Shown here: one piece after another, positions 9,417-17,441 of the stretch
How the letters are laid out: each line of letters starts with the position of its first letter
Position numbering within the stretch: the first letter of the stretch is position 1
DNA from: an uncultured Lachnospiraceae bacterium
GTDB taxonomy: Bacteria > Bacillota > Clostridia > Lachnospirales > Lachnospiraceae
Reading direction: 5' to 3'
Length of the DNA: 64,000 bases
NCBI GenBank assembly: GCA_949948715.1
Contig: CATLGW010000001.1
Location: 124,001 to 188,000, forward strand
Program-made: the position numbers and the translations under genes
The notes under the pieces: generated by a model
The model's input: the letters and a program-made list of their open reading frames with translations, nothing else
The model's database searches: none
What the model was told of the DNA's origin: nothing

Positions 9417-10808
9417 ATGCAGGAATATATAATTGAATTGTCTAAATACTATATAGTGTTTTTTATGGTATTGTACACCTTGACCTGTTTTTTCGCGCTT
9501 TGGTGCAAAAAGGAGCAGAGGCTGCATGTGCTGTACCTGACTCAAAATGCGCTGATGGTTCTGGTGCAGATATCCTGCTTTTTAAATCTGGCGCTGGTCA
9601 GCAAGGATATACAATATCTGTTTTTCTTTGGATTTGTGCAGATATTTCTGCTGGCGGCGGTGATGTTGGTTACTATGATCTACGAAAAGGCCAACCGTCT
9701 GCTGCTCAACAATATGTGTATGCTGTTGGGCATCGGCCTGTGTATTATATCCAGGCTGTCCTTTCATCATGCCATCAGGCAGTATGTGATTGTGCTGGTG
9801 AGCTTTATCATCTCCCTGGTCATTCCGTATCTTCTGTCCCGGATACGGTTTTTGAAGAAATTGACCTGGGTCTATGCGGCGGTGGGAATTACGCTTTTGA
9901 GCGCCGTTTTGATTTTGGGGGAGGTGACCCACGGCTCCAAGATTTCCTTCAGTGTGGCCGGGGTATCCTTCCAGCCCTCGGAGTTTGTGAAGATTATCTT
10001 TCTGTTTTTCCTGGCGGCGGCCCTGTGGGAGGATGTATCCTTTCTCCGGGTGGCTCTTACCGCCTCCCTGGCGGGCATCCAGGTGATTGTGCTGGTGGTG
10101 TCCAAGGATCTGGGGAGCGCGCTGATTTTCTTTGTGGGATTCGTCCTCGTGGTCTTTGTGGCTACCAGGAATTATCTCTACCTTCTGGCGGGGATACTGG
10201 GGGGAGGCATTGCCGCGGCGGTTTCATACAGGCTGTTTGACCATGTGCGCACCAGAGTGCTGGCGTGGAGGGATCCCTGGAGCTATATCGATGCCCAGGG
10301 GTATCAGATCACCCAGTCTCTGTTCGCCCTGGGCAGCGGAAGCTGGTTTGGCATGGGGCTTCTGAAGGGAAATCCCAAGTCTATCCCCTATGTGTATGTG
10401 GATGCTGTCTTCTCCGCTGTCTGCGAGGAAATGGGAGTTTTGTTCGGCATCTGTCTCATTTTGATCTGCATCGGCAATTTTCTTGTAATCATGAATATTG
10501 CCCTGCGCATTCACGACAGGTTTTACCAGATGATCGTGTACGGTATCGGCATAATGTATATATTTCAGATTTTCCTGACGGTGGGAGGGGGGATAAAGTT
10601 CATTCCTCTCACCGGCGTGACGCTTCCCTTTATCAGCTACGGGGGAAGCTCCTGTATGACGACCATGATTATGTTCTTTATCATACAGGGGATTTATATG
10701 AGGCTTCGGCAGATGGAGGAAGCCCAGGAAAATAAAAGACGAGGAAAGAATGGAAAGAGCAGAGAAAACAGAGAAAACAGAGAAAACGAAGAATCAAAAC
10801 AGGCCTGA
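9417..10808 (+). CDS. FtsW/RodA/SpoVE family peptidoglycan polymerase
   Basis: 463 residues with about 10-12 membrane helices. SEDS proteins polymerise glycan strands from lipid II together with a class B penicillin-binding protein. Family marks are the F-Q-P-S-E-F-V-K segment (about residue 185) and the C-terminal G-V-T-L-P-F-I-S-Y-G-G-S-S motif (about residue 400). The tail is a hydrophilic Arg/Glu/Asn repeat that overlaps the next gene by 59 bases. Its partner transpeptidase follows directly, so the two form a cognate synthase. Whether it serves division, elongation or sporulation cannot be decided here. Confidence 0.92.
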   Translation: MQEYIIELSKYYIVFFMVLYTLTCFFALWCKKEQRLHVLYLTQNALMVLVQISCFLNLALVSKDIQYLFFFGFVQIFLLAAVMLVTMIYEKANRLLLNNMCMLLGIGLCIISRLSFHHAIRQYVIVLVSFIISLVIPYLLSRIRFLKKLTWVYAAVGITLLSAVLILGEVTHGSKISFSVAGVSFQPSEFVKIIFLFFLAAALWEDVSFLRVALTASLAGIQVIVLVVSKDLGSALIFFVGFVLVVFVATRNYLYLLAGILGGGIAAAVSYRLFDHVRTRVLAWRDPWSYIDAQGYQITQSLFALGSGSWFGMGLLKGNPKSIPYVYVDAVFSAVCEEMGVLFGICLILICIGNFLVIMNIALRIHDRFYQMIVYGIGIMYIFQIFLTVGGGIKFIPLTGVTLPFISYGGSSCMTTMIMFFIIQGIYMRLRQMEEAQENKRRGKNGKSRENRENRENEESKQA

Positions 10809-12285
10809 GGATAAGACCGGGAGCCGCAGCGGCGTGAAGGGTTTGAAACGCCCGGGCCCCCGGGGCAATCGGTGGGAAATCATAGGGACGGCGGCAGTGT
10901 TTGTGGTCCTGTTCCTGGGGATGATCGGTTATCTGGGGTATTTTGTGGCCACAAACGAGCAGGATATGGTCAACAACAGCTACAATTCCAGGCAGCAGAT
11001 TCTGCTGTCCCAGAATTACAGGGGCAGCATTTTCTCCAGGGACGGAGAGGTTTTGGCCCGGACCGTACTGGACGGGGAGCAGAACGAGACCAGAGAGTAT
11101 CCCTACGGGAAGCTGTTCGCCCATATCGTGGGATATTCCACCCAGGGCAGGATGGGGGTGGAGGCCCTCTCCAATTATTATCTGATCAACACAAGCACCT
11201 CCCTGAACAACAAGGTGGCCAATGATGTGGCGGGGGTGAAGAACCCCGGCGACAATGTGTATACCACATTGGATGTGAAGCTTCAGCAGGTGGCGGACGA
11301 GCAGCTCAGCGTGTACAGAGGGGCCGTCATTGTGACCGAGGTCTCCACCGGCAGGATTTTGGCCATGGTATCCCACCCGGATTTTGACCCCAACGAGATA
11401 GGGGAGATATGGGACAGTCTGGTTGAGAACAAGGACAGCTCCGTGCTGTTAAACCGCGCCACCCAGGGACTCTACCCTCCGGGCTCCACCTTTAAGATCG
11501 TGACGGCGCTGGAATATTACAGAGAGCATCCGGATACCTATGAGAACTATTCTTTCCAGTGTAACGGGCATTTCAGCATGGGGGACAGCAGAATCAACTG
11601 TTATCACGGCGCTAATCATGGGTCGGTGAACTATGTGACCTCCTTTGCCAAATCCTGCAACTCCTCCTTCGCCAATATCGGTGTGAACTTAGATGCCGAT
11701 TCCTTTGAAGAGACCTTGGAAGAGCTGCTGTTTAACGGGGAGCTTCCCCTTACCTTGAGCTACAACAGAAGCTCTGTGGAGGTGGCAGAGGACAGCAGCG
11801 TAAACGATGTGATGCAGACCTCCATCGGGCAGGGGCGGACCCAGATCACCCCCATGCATCTGAACATGATCACCTGCGCCATCGCCAACGACGGCCTGCT
11901 GATGCGGCCCTATGTGGTGGACCGGGTGGAGAATGACGCGGGCAATGTGGTGAAGAGCTTCAAGCCCTCCGGCTACGGGAGGCTGATGAGCTCCGAGGAG
12001 GCCGAATTGCTGGCGGGACTGATGGAGGCCGTGGTGCAGCAGGGGACCGGCAGCAGACTGAAAGGCGCGGATTATACGGCGGCGGGTAAAACGGGTTCCG
12101 CCGAGTACAATGACACAAAGGGGGACAGTCACGCATGGTTTACCGGTTTTGCGCCGGTGGAGGAGCCCCAGGTGTGCGTCACCATTATTGTGGAGGGGGC
12201 CGGATCCGGCGGAGATTACGCGGTTCCCATTGCAAGGCGCCTCTTTGACGCGTATTTTGCGGAAAAGCAGGAAGCTTTGGAATAG
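10750..12285 (+). CDS. Class B penicillin-binding protein (transpeptidase)
   Basis: 511 residues: a short basic cytoplasmic N-terminus, one membrane anchor (about residues 38-58), a small pedestal region and a transpeptidase domain. Catalytic motifs are intact: S246-T-F-K249, S302-C-N304 and K447-T-G. It crosslinks peptidoglycan made by the SEDS protein encoded just upstream. The ATG at 10750 has a GAGGAAAG site and lies inside the upstream gene, giving translational coupling. It is shorter than FtsI or PbpA of Bacillus and lacks PASTA domains, resembling the Clostridium PBP2 type paired with SEDS genes. Confidence 0.92.
   Translation: MERAEKTEKTEKTKNQNRPEDKTGSRSGVKGLKRPGPRGNRWEIIGTAAVFVVLFLGMIGYLGYFVATNEQDMVNNSYNSRQQILLSQNYRGSIFSRDGEVLARTVLDGEQNETREYPYGKLFAHIVGYSTQGRMGVEALSNYYLINTSTSLNNKVANDVAGVKNPGDNVYTTLDVKLQQVADEQLSVYRGAVIVTEVSTGRILAMVSHPDFDPNEIGEIWDSLVENKDSSVLLNRATQGLYPPGSTFKIVTALEYYREHPDTYENYSFQCNGHFSMGDSRINCYHGANHGSVNYVTSFAKSCNSSFANIGVNLDADSFEETLEELLFNGELPLTLSYNRSSVEVAEDSSVNDVMQTSIGQGRTQITPMHLNMITCAIANDGLLMRPYVVDRVENDAGNVVKSFKPSGYGRLMSSEEAELLAGLMEAVVQQGTGSRLKGADYTAAGKTGSAEYNDTKGDSHAWFTGFAPVEEPQVCVTIIVEGAGSGGDYAVPIARRLFDAYFAEKQEALE
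10761..10787 (+). repeat. 9-base tandem repeat in the SEDS/PBP gene overlap
   Basis: AGAGAAAAC occurs three times in a row. It is read in two frames at once, as Arg-Glu-Asn repeats at the end of the SEDS protein and as Glu-Lys-Thr repeats at the start of the penicillin-binding protein. Copy number changes would keep both frames. Confidence 0.9.
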
Positions 12286-12302
12286 CCGGGATCGGGGGAA
12301 AG

Positions 12303-12755
12303 ATGATAGAAGCGACGAGCTGCGGCGGCATTGTGATTTTCCGGGGGAAGATACTGCTGTTGTACAGAAATTACAAAAATAAATATGACGGCTGGGTGCT
12401 TCCCAAGGGCACCGTGGAGCAGGGGGAGGAATTCCCGGAGACGGCTCTGCGGGAAGTTTTTGAGGAGACGGGGGCAAGGGCCACCATTATCAAGTACATC
12501 GGAAAATGCAGATATTCTTTCAATGTGCCGGAGGATAAGGTGGAGAAAGAGGTTCATTGGTATCTGATGATGGCGGAGAGCTATTACAGCAAGCCTCAGA
12601 AGGAGGAGTTTTTTGTGGATTCGGGGTATTACAAATTCCACGAGGCGTATCATCTCCTGAAATACTCCAATGAGAGGCAGATGCTGGAGCGGGCCTACAG
12701 CGATTATCTGGAGCTGAGACGAAGAAACCTGTGGGGAAGCAGGAAGTACTATTGA
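12303..12755 (+). CDS. Nudix hydrolase, Ap4A-hydrolase-like
   Basis: 150 residues with a perfect Nudix box: G, five residues, E, seven residues, then R-E-V-F-E-E-T-G-A (about residues 37-59). The W-V-L-P-K-G-T segment just before the box and the small size recall diadenosine polyphosphate hydrolases and related NDP-X cleaving enzymes. The gene starts 17 bases after the penicillin-binding protein gene and ends in a strong terminator, so it closes that transcription unit. The exact substrate is open. Confidence 0.88.
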   Translation: MIEATSCGGIVIFRGKILLLYRNYKNKYDGWVLPKGTVEQGEEFPETALREVFEETGARATIIKYIGKCRYSFNVPEDKVEKEVHWYLMMAESYYSKPQKEEFFVDSGYYKFHEAYHLLKYSNERQMLERAYSDYLELRRRNLWGSRKYY

Positions 12756-12796
12756 AAAATGCGGGAGACAGCGCTAAGCGCCGTCCCCCGCATTTT
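12756..12796. terminator. Bidirectional terminator between Nudix and HD-GYP genes
   Basis: Arms AAAATGCGGG (12756-12765) and CCCGCATTTT (12787-12796) enclose a second small hairpin (GCGC-TAA-GCGC). The A-run on one side and T-run on the other let it serve both convergent genes. Confidence 0.85.
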
Positions 12797-12839
12797 GTAA
12801 TTTCCTTTTCGGAAAGATAGATTTTGGACCGGTAGTATT

Positions 12840-13868
12840 CTATACATTTTTCACAATCTCAAGATCGGAGCGTTTTAACAGATCCAATACCTCGTCCCTT
12901 TTGTTTCTCAGGATGGGACGGGAGCATTTGTTGGGATGAATGAGCAGCACCTCCCACACGGAGCCGTCGTTTAACTGCACACAGTTGCCGATCTGTGCGT
13001 CGGCAATCCGCTTCATCAGAGGAAGGAGCAGATTTGCGTCGTACCGTTCCAGGTTTTTCTCGAAAGATCCGATGATCTGGAGGGGTGTGAAAGCATGGCG
13101 GTAGGTTCTGGCGGAGGCCATGGCGATATAGGTGTCAATGATGGCGATATAGCGGGCAAAGACGTCGATGTTGTTCCCCTTCATGTGATAGGGGTAACCG
13201 CTGCCGTCCAGCTTCTCATGGTGCATAATAATAGCGTTCTTCACATGCTCGTTGATATCCAGATATCGCACCAGCTCGTAGCCGATGAGGGGATGGGCCT
13301 TTACCTTCCTGTACTCCTCGTCGGTGAGCTTGTCGGGCTTCCAGAGAATGTCGTAGGGGAGAGTCCACTTGCCGATATCGTAATAGAATCCGCAGAGTAT
13401 CAGAATCCGCTTATCCTCCTCGCTCATGGAGATCCAGTCCGCGAAGGTTCCCGCCAGGAGAGCGGAGTTTAAGCACTGCACATAGGTGAGCTCATCCTCG
13501 CCTGTCATCATATGATACAGAAAATTCAACAGCTCGGAGCCGGTGGAGATTGCCCGGTAGGCGTCGTCGTAAATCTCAAGCAGCACGTCGTCCCTGATTC
13601 TGGACTTGGTGCCCAGAAAACTCAGCATCGCGCCCTTGCAGCGATTCAGGCACTCGGTGTACTGCCGCTCGAAAACCTGAAATCTCTCGAGGAAACGAAG
13701 GTCGGACTCCTCCTTTATCATCACATTGGCGATATCCAGCGGCTTCAGCCGTTCTATCACGGAGGAATCCACCGCCGTGCCGGCGGGAAAAATGGTCTGT
13801 CCCTGTGAGACGATGTCTGTCCCCAGCACCATGCCGGGCTTAAGTTCCGCTTTTGCAATTTCGTCCAA
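12840..13868 (-). CDS. Degenerate HD-GYP domain protein
   Basis: 342 residues. HD-GYP enzymes hydrolyse cyclic di-GMP. The N-terminal A-E-L-K-P-G-M-V-L-G region and the HD-GYP core (about residues 125-290, with H-H-E-K-L-D-G-S-G-Y-P near 216-226) are clear. Two positions that normally carry metal-binding histidines differ: the H-S-x-N-V-A motif reads Q131-C-L-N-S, and the H-D-I-G-K motif reads Y163-D-I-G-K. Catalysis may therefore be lost or changed. The start is a TTG with a perfect AGGAGGT site 8 bases upstream. The gene is alone on the - strand with its own promoter and a shared terminator. Confidence 0.85.
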   Translation of the reverse strand: MDEIAKAELKPGMVLGTDIVSQGQTIFPAGTAVDSSVIERLKPLDIANVMIKEESDLRFLERFQVFERQYTECLNRCKGAMLSFLGTKSRIRDDVLLEIYDDAYRAISTGSELLNFLYHMMTGEDELTYVQCLNSALLAGTFADWISMSEEDKRILILCGFYYDIGKWTLPYDILWKPDKLTDEEYRKVKAHPLIGYELVRYLDINEHVKNAIIMHHEKLDGSGYPYHMKGNNIDVFARYIAIIDTYIAMASARTYRHAFTPLQIIGSFEKNLERYDANLLLPLMKRIADAQIGNCVQLNDGSVWEVLLIHPNKCSRPILRNKRDEVLDLLKRSDLEIVKNV

Positions 13869-13900
13869 GAAAGTGTACCTCCTTTGCCTCTCTTATTAAT

Positions 13901-13928
13901 AGTATAAAATATTGTTAAAAAAAGTCAA
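13901..13928 (-). promoter_or_regulatory. Candidate promoter of the HD-GYP gene
   Basis: On the - strand TTGACT (13923-13928) and TATACT (13901-13906) are separated by 16 bases, in an AT-rich stretch. Confidence 0.65.
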
Positions 13929-13967
13929 TATAAAAGTTGCGTCCGTGAGGGAAGGATGACGAAATTA

Positions 13968-13996
13968 TTGTCTTTGCCATTTCTTTGTGCTATACT
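13968..13996 (+). promoter_or_regulatory. Candidate promoter of the 14044 gene cluster
   Basis: TTGTCT (13968-13973), 17-base spacer, TATACT (13991-13996). A second overlapping TATACT follows at 13996-14001. It is divergent from the HD-GYP promoter. Confidence 0.55.
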
Positions 13997-14043
13997 ATAC
14001 TCCAAGCTGTTTTGCGGGAGGCGGAAAGCTTCATGGGAGGATT

Positions 14044-14373
14044 ATGGGTAAGGACAGGAAGCTTACATATCACCCCGGTTTATATGTGGGAGATAGAATT
14101 TCAGGGAAAAAACTGGATAAAATAAAATCAAGACTGCAGACCAGGCCGTTTACGGCGGGGGTTTTTTTGATCACTCTGGCCAGGAATCCGAAGGATCAAC
14201 TGGATATTTTTGAGGCCAGACAGCTTGCCCAGGGGCATTATGAGGACTGTGAGTTCTATGTGGTGGGAATCGCCTCCAGCCGCGAGGAGGCCCTTGAGCT
14301 GGTGGAGCGGATGACGGGGGAATGTGTGAGAGAGCGGGGAGACTGTGACCTGAGGGAGTATTTTTTATGTTGA
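14044..14373 (+). CDS. Conserved small protein of unknown function
   Basis: 109 residues, no signal peptide or membrane segment. I do not recognise a named family. The N-terminus is basic (K-D-R-K-L, then G-K-K-L-D-K-I-K), followed by a hydrophobic strand A-G-V-F-L-I-T-L-A and an acidic C-terminal half with R-E-E-A-L-E-L-V. GGGAGG lies only 3 bases before the ATG. The stop overlaps the start of the DUF2953 gene by 7 bases, so the product may share in the sporulation work of that cluster; this is inference from position only. Confidence 0.7.
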   Translation: MGKDRKLTYHPGLYVGDRISGKKLDKIKSRLQTRPFTAGVFLITLARNPKDQLDIFEARQLAQGHYEDCEFYVVGIASSREEALELVERMTGECVRERGDCDLREYFLC

Positions 14374-15452
14374 CCGTGATCCTTAAAATTTTGTCCCTGC
14401 TGGGGATTGTGCTTCTGGCGCTTTTGTGCGCAGCGCTTCTGGCGCTTTTTATGGTCTTGTTTTTTCCGGTGGGCTATCGCCTGGAGGGCAGAAGGGATGA
14501 GGACGGAATGTGCCTTGAGGCCCGGGCAAGCTGGCTGTTTGGTTTTCTGCGGGCCCGTTTCTCCTACCCGGAGCCCGGTACGGCGGTGGTTAAGCTTCTG
14601 TGCTTTCGGCTGGGGGGCCAAGGGAAGAAGCGAAGGGAGCGCGCCGAAAAGAAGGGGGCAGGGAGAGGGAGAAGGAAAAAAACGCCTTTGACGGAGGAAG
14701 CAGAGGATTCGGAGGACGGGGGGACACAGGGCAGCGCCGGGGGACACGAAGAGGCCGGGCCCGCCGGGGAAGAGGCCGGACAGAGCGGGCCTGCGGCAAA
14801 GGCGGCGGGAGAGACTTCGGGGGAAACAGGGATAGGGGGACCTGCGGCAAACGCCGCAGACGGGTCCGGACAGACAAGGAGGCCTGTGGAGGACGTCCCG
14901 GGCGGGACAAAGGAGGCGGCCGGAGAGCCTTCCCCGGAAGGCGGGGCGGTTTCCGCCGATTCCGGCGAAGGCTTGGAGCAGGATGAGTCCCGGGGATTTT
15001 TTGGAAGAATTTCGGCAAAAATAGAGAAGTTAAAGTACACAATTATAAAAATCTATGGTAAAATAAAAGATATTCTCGAAAATATAGCTTTTTACAGGAA
15101 GCTGCTTTCAGACGAGAGCACAAGGGAGCTCTTTGGACATGCCTGGTTTCGGTTGGGCAGGGTTTTAAAAAGCATACGGCCCAGGAGAATAAAGGCGGAT
15201 CTGCGGTTTGGAGCGTCCTCGCCGGATACTACGGGGTATCTCTACGGCATATATGGTATGCTTTCTCCGAAACTAGGGAAGGATATATGTGTCGTACCGG
15301 ATTTTGAACAGGCCGTCCTGGAGGGGGAGCTTTCCGCGGCAGGACATATCACCGTCTGCAGCCTGTTGTATCACGGCTTTCGTCTGCTTTTGGACAAAAG
15401 GCTGAGAATCTTTCTCCGCAGGCTGAGAGCTCACGGCGCTTCTCAAAAATAG
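14367..15452 (+). CDS. DUF2953 domain protein (YtfI-like)
   Basis: 361 residues. An N-terminal membrane helix (about residues 3-35) is followed by a short strand-rich part, a long low-complexity linker rich in Gly, Ala, Glu and Pro (about 85-205), and a C-terminal region with K-L-L-S-D-E-S-T-R and a run of beta strands (about 245-345) that fits DUF2953. In Bacillus the family member YtfI sits next to YtfJ/GerW, as here (next gene after 29 bases), which supports the call and suggests a role in the spore. The linker is much longer than in Bacillus and has strongly biased codons. Confidence 0.78.
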   Translation: MLTVILKILSLLGIVLLALLCAALLALFMVLFFPVGYRLEGRRDEDGMCLEARASWLFGFLRARFSYPEPGTAVVKLLCFRLGGQGKKRRERAEKKGAGRGRRKKTPLTEEAEDSEDGGTQGSAGGHEEAGPAGEEAGQSGPAAKAAGETSGETGIGGPAANAADGSGQTRRPVEDVPGGTKEAAGEPSPEGGAVSADSGEGLEQDESRGFFGRISAKIEKLKYTIIKIYGKIKDILENIAFYRKLLSDESTRELFGHAWFRLGRVLKSIRPRRIKADLRFGASSPDTTGYLYGIYGMLSPKLGKDICVVPDFEQAVLEGELSAAGHITVCSLLYHGFRLLLDKRLRIFLRRLRAHGASQK

Positions 15453-15481
15453 TGTAGGGTTACACGGAAAGGGAGACAAAC

Positions 15482-15898
15482 ATGGCAGATAAGGAAAATC
15501 AGTTTCGGGGAGTTGTGGACTCTCTGCTCACGGGCATGGATACCGTGCTGTCCACCAAGACTGTGGTGGGGGAGCCCACACAGATCGGCGATACCATCAT
15601 TCTGCCCCTGGTGGACGTGTCCTTCGGCATAGGCGCGGGAGCCGGGAGCAACAGCGGGAAGGGATCCGCGTCCGGCGCGGGCGGAATGGGAGGCAAGATG
15701 ACTCCCAGCGCGGTGCTGGTGATCAAGAACGGATACACTAAGCTGGTAAATATCAAGAATCAGGATACCATGACCAAAATTTTGGATATGATTCCCGATT
15801 TGGTGGACAAGTTTACAAAGCCGAAGGACAATGAGATTTCCGACGCGGAAGTAGTGGATATCGCTTTCCCCGAGGATGGCGAAAAAGAAGCCGAGTAA
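15482..15898 (+). CDS. ytfJ: GerW family sporulation protein (YtfJ)
   Basis: 138 residues. The segment with V-V-G-E-P-T and the P-L-V-D-V-S-F-G-I-G-A-G strand followed by a Gly/Ser-rich stretch and G-G-K-M-T-P-S-A-V-L-V is the GerW/YtfJ signature. In Bacillus the family is made in the forespore and is needed for normal germination. Start ATG has a GGGAGA site. Together with the DUF2953 gene it marks the organism as a spore former. Confidence 0.92.
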   Translation: MADKENQFRGVVDSLLTGMDTVLSTKTVVGEPTQIGDTIILPLVDVSFGIGAGAGSNSGKGSASGAGGMGGKMTPSAVLVIKNGYTKLVNIKNQDTMTKILDMIPDLVDKFTKPKDNEISDAEVVDIAFPEDGEKEAE

Positions 15899-15950
15899 CG
15901 GGTAATGGCCCGCAGGAAACTGCATATAATAAAGAGAGTATGGATAAAAG

Positions 15951-16106
15951 ATGGATTTGACCATGAGAAAAATGATTGGTTTGATCTTGTTTTTCATTGC
16001 AATCGGTATGGTTTTGATGATCCTGGTTCACAACAGACTGGTTGGGCTGATTATCACCTCTCTTTTATTGTTTGTGGGATATAATTGCTTCTGCGACGGC
16101 TGGTGA
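15951..16106 (+). CDS. Small two-helix membrane protein
   Basis: 51 codons, too short for many gene callers. The product has a hydrophobic helix at about residues 8-25, a short H-N-R turn and a second helix at about 30-44, ending with C-F-C-D-G-W. A weak GAGAG site lies 12 bases upstream. An internal ATG four codons in is possible. It sits 11 bases before the coiled-coil J-domain-like gene and is likely translated with it. No function is recognised. Confidence 0.55.
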   Translation: MDLTMRKMIGLILFFIAIGMVLMILVHNRLVGLIITSLLLFVGYNCFCDGW

Positions 16107-16117
16107 GGGCTATCGTA

Positions 16118-16609
16118 ATGATTGATTGGGAAGAAATAATCGGCGCGGAGTCGGAGGGAGAGCTCAAATCGGCAAAGCTCTGGCTCTTTCGGGAGAATAT
16201 GCGCCTGGAAAATGAACGCAGGAAGCTGGAAAGTGAAAGAAAAGAGATGGACGCCGCAAAGCGCCGGGCCGCACTTGAGCAAAACAGACTGAGGGAGGAG
16301 ACTCTCTTTTTCGACAAAAAAATGGCGATTTTGCAGGACGGTTTCCGACATCTGGAGGAGGACCGCAAGAGTCTGGAGCGGGAGAAGAAAAGCCTGGCCG
16401 AGGAGAGACGACTTCTGGCAGAGGTCGGCACGGGACCCGGCTGCGGAGACGTGGGTCAGATTCTGTTTCGAAGCGTCAGCAATTCGCTGGGTCTGCGGAA
16501 ACGCTATCGGGATTTGGTGAAAATTTTCCATCCGGACAACCTGTTCGGGGACGAGGAGCTGTCCCAGCAGATCAACAAGGAGTTTCAGAGGCGCAGGAGA
16601 GAGGCGTGA
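16118..16609 (+). CDS. Coiled-coil protein with C-terminal J-domain-like segment
   Basis: 163 residues. Residues 18-105 form a charged, Glu/Arg/Lys-rich coiled coil. The last 35 residues hold R-Y-R-D-L-V-K-I-F-H-P-D-N with H138-P139-D140, the tripeptide by which J proteins stimulate Hsp70 ATPase, followed by an I-N-K-E-F-Q-R helix. The J domain is short: helix I is only partly visible. It may recruit DnaK to a partner of the coiled coil, or the match may be a remnant. The ATG at 16118 is preferred over an upstream TTG because GAGGG precedes it. The gene ends in front of a strong terminator. Confidence 0.7.
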   Translation: MIDWEEIIGAESEGELKSAKLWLFRENMRLENERRKLESERKEMDAAKRRAALEQNRLREETLFFDKKMAILQDGFRHLEEDRKSLEREKKSLAEERRLLAEVGTGPGCGDVGQILFRSVSNSLGLRKRYRDLVKIFHPDNLFGDEELSQQINKEFQRRRREA

Positions 16610-16651
16610 GGAGCGCTTTCCTGCCTGCGCCGTATTTCTCCTTTTTTGCAC

Positions 16652-16680
16652 AAAAAAAAGTACGCGGCGCGTACTTTTTT
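16652..16680. terminator. Bidirectional terminator between J-like gene and rpmB
   Basis: AAAAAGTACGC and GCGTACTTTTT arms with a 3-base GGC loop. It is flanked by A-run and T-run and so works for the two convergent genes. Confidence 0.88.
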
Positions 16681-16689
16681 ATCGATGAG

Positions 16690-16875
16690 TTATGCCCGCT
16701 CCACTTTGCCGGATCTCATGCATCTCGTGCAGACATGAAGCCTCTTGTTTCCGCCGTTCACCTTGCACTTAATCCGCTTGATGTTAGCGCTCCAGATTGC
16801 TTTGGTTCTTCTATTAGAGTGGCTTACGTTATTACCGAACTGGACACCCTTGCCACAAATATCACACTTAGCCAT
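16690..16875 (-). CDS. rpmB: 50S ribosomal protein L28
   Basis: 61 residues, the usual size. It begins MAKCDICGKG and carries a second pair C-T-R-C near the end, so it is the zinc-binding (C+) form of L28. In Bacillus rpmB lies divergent from yloUV, as here next to the Asp23 and DAK2 genes. An AGGAGGTG site precedes the ATG. Confidence 0.97.
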   Translation of the reverse strand: MAKCDICGKGVQFGNNVSHSNRRTKAIWSANIKRIKCKVNGGNKRLHVCTRCMRSGKVERA

Positions 16876-16934
16876 TTTGACACCTCCTCGACCGTTTACT
16901 TTTGAACTTGTGCGGTAAAGCTCACAACATTGAC

Positions 16935-16963
16935 ATTCTACCAGAAAAAGTTAATAAATGCAA
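16935..16963 (-). promoter_or_regulatory. Candidate promoter of rpmB
   Basis: On the - strand TTGCAT (16958-16963) and TAGAAT (16935-16940) are 17 bases apart, 60 bases before the rpmB start. Confidence 0.5.
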
Positions 16964-17066
16964 GTACAATATTTCTTTTTTATATTTTTTCATTTTAAGG
17001 TTTCTTTTTTATGGGAAAGCTGTTAAAATATAGAATATATGTCGGAAATTGAGAAGGAGGTACTCC

Positions 17067-17426
17067 ATGAAAGGTTCTTCTATGAATACCCATATGGGGA
17101 ATATTGTCATTGACAATGAAGTGATCGCCCACTATGCGGGCAGCGTGGCGGTGGAGTGTTTTGGAATAGTCGGCATGGCCGGGGTCAATGTCAGGGACGG
17201 ACTGGTGCGTCTGCTCAAGAGAGACAGTATCACCAGAGGCATTAATGTGATCCTGAAAAACAACAAACTGTCCCTTGATTTTCATGTGATCGTGGCTTAC
17301 GGCGTGAGCATTATCGCCGTGGCGGACAATCTGATCAGCAGCGTCAAGTACAAGGTGGAAGAATTCACGGGAATAGAAATAGAGAAGATCAACATCTTTG
17401 TCGAAGGTGTAAGAGTGATTGATTAA
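17067..17426 (+). CDS. Asp23/Gls24 family envelope stress protein
   Basis: 119 residues, YloU-like. Typical parts are the N-terminal G-N-I-V-I-D-N-E-V segment, G-I-V-G-M-A-G-V, and the C-terminal I-N-I-F-V-E-G-V-R strand. The family is linked to the cell envelope and alkaline stress. Start ATG has AAGGAGGT six bases upstream. It precedes the DAK2 gene by 15 bases, the same pair as yloU-yloV in Bacillus. Confidence 0.92.
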   Translation: MKGSSMNTHMGNIVIDNEVIAHYAGSVAVECFGIVGMAGVNVRDGLVRLLKRDSITRGINVILKNNKLSLDFHVIVAYGVSIIAVADNLISSVKYKVEEFTGIEIEKINIFVEGVRVID

Positions 17427-17441
17427 GGAGGACATGATACC

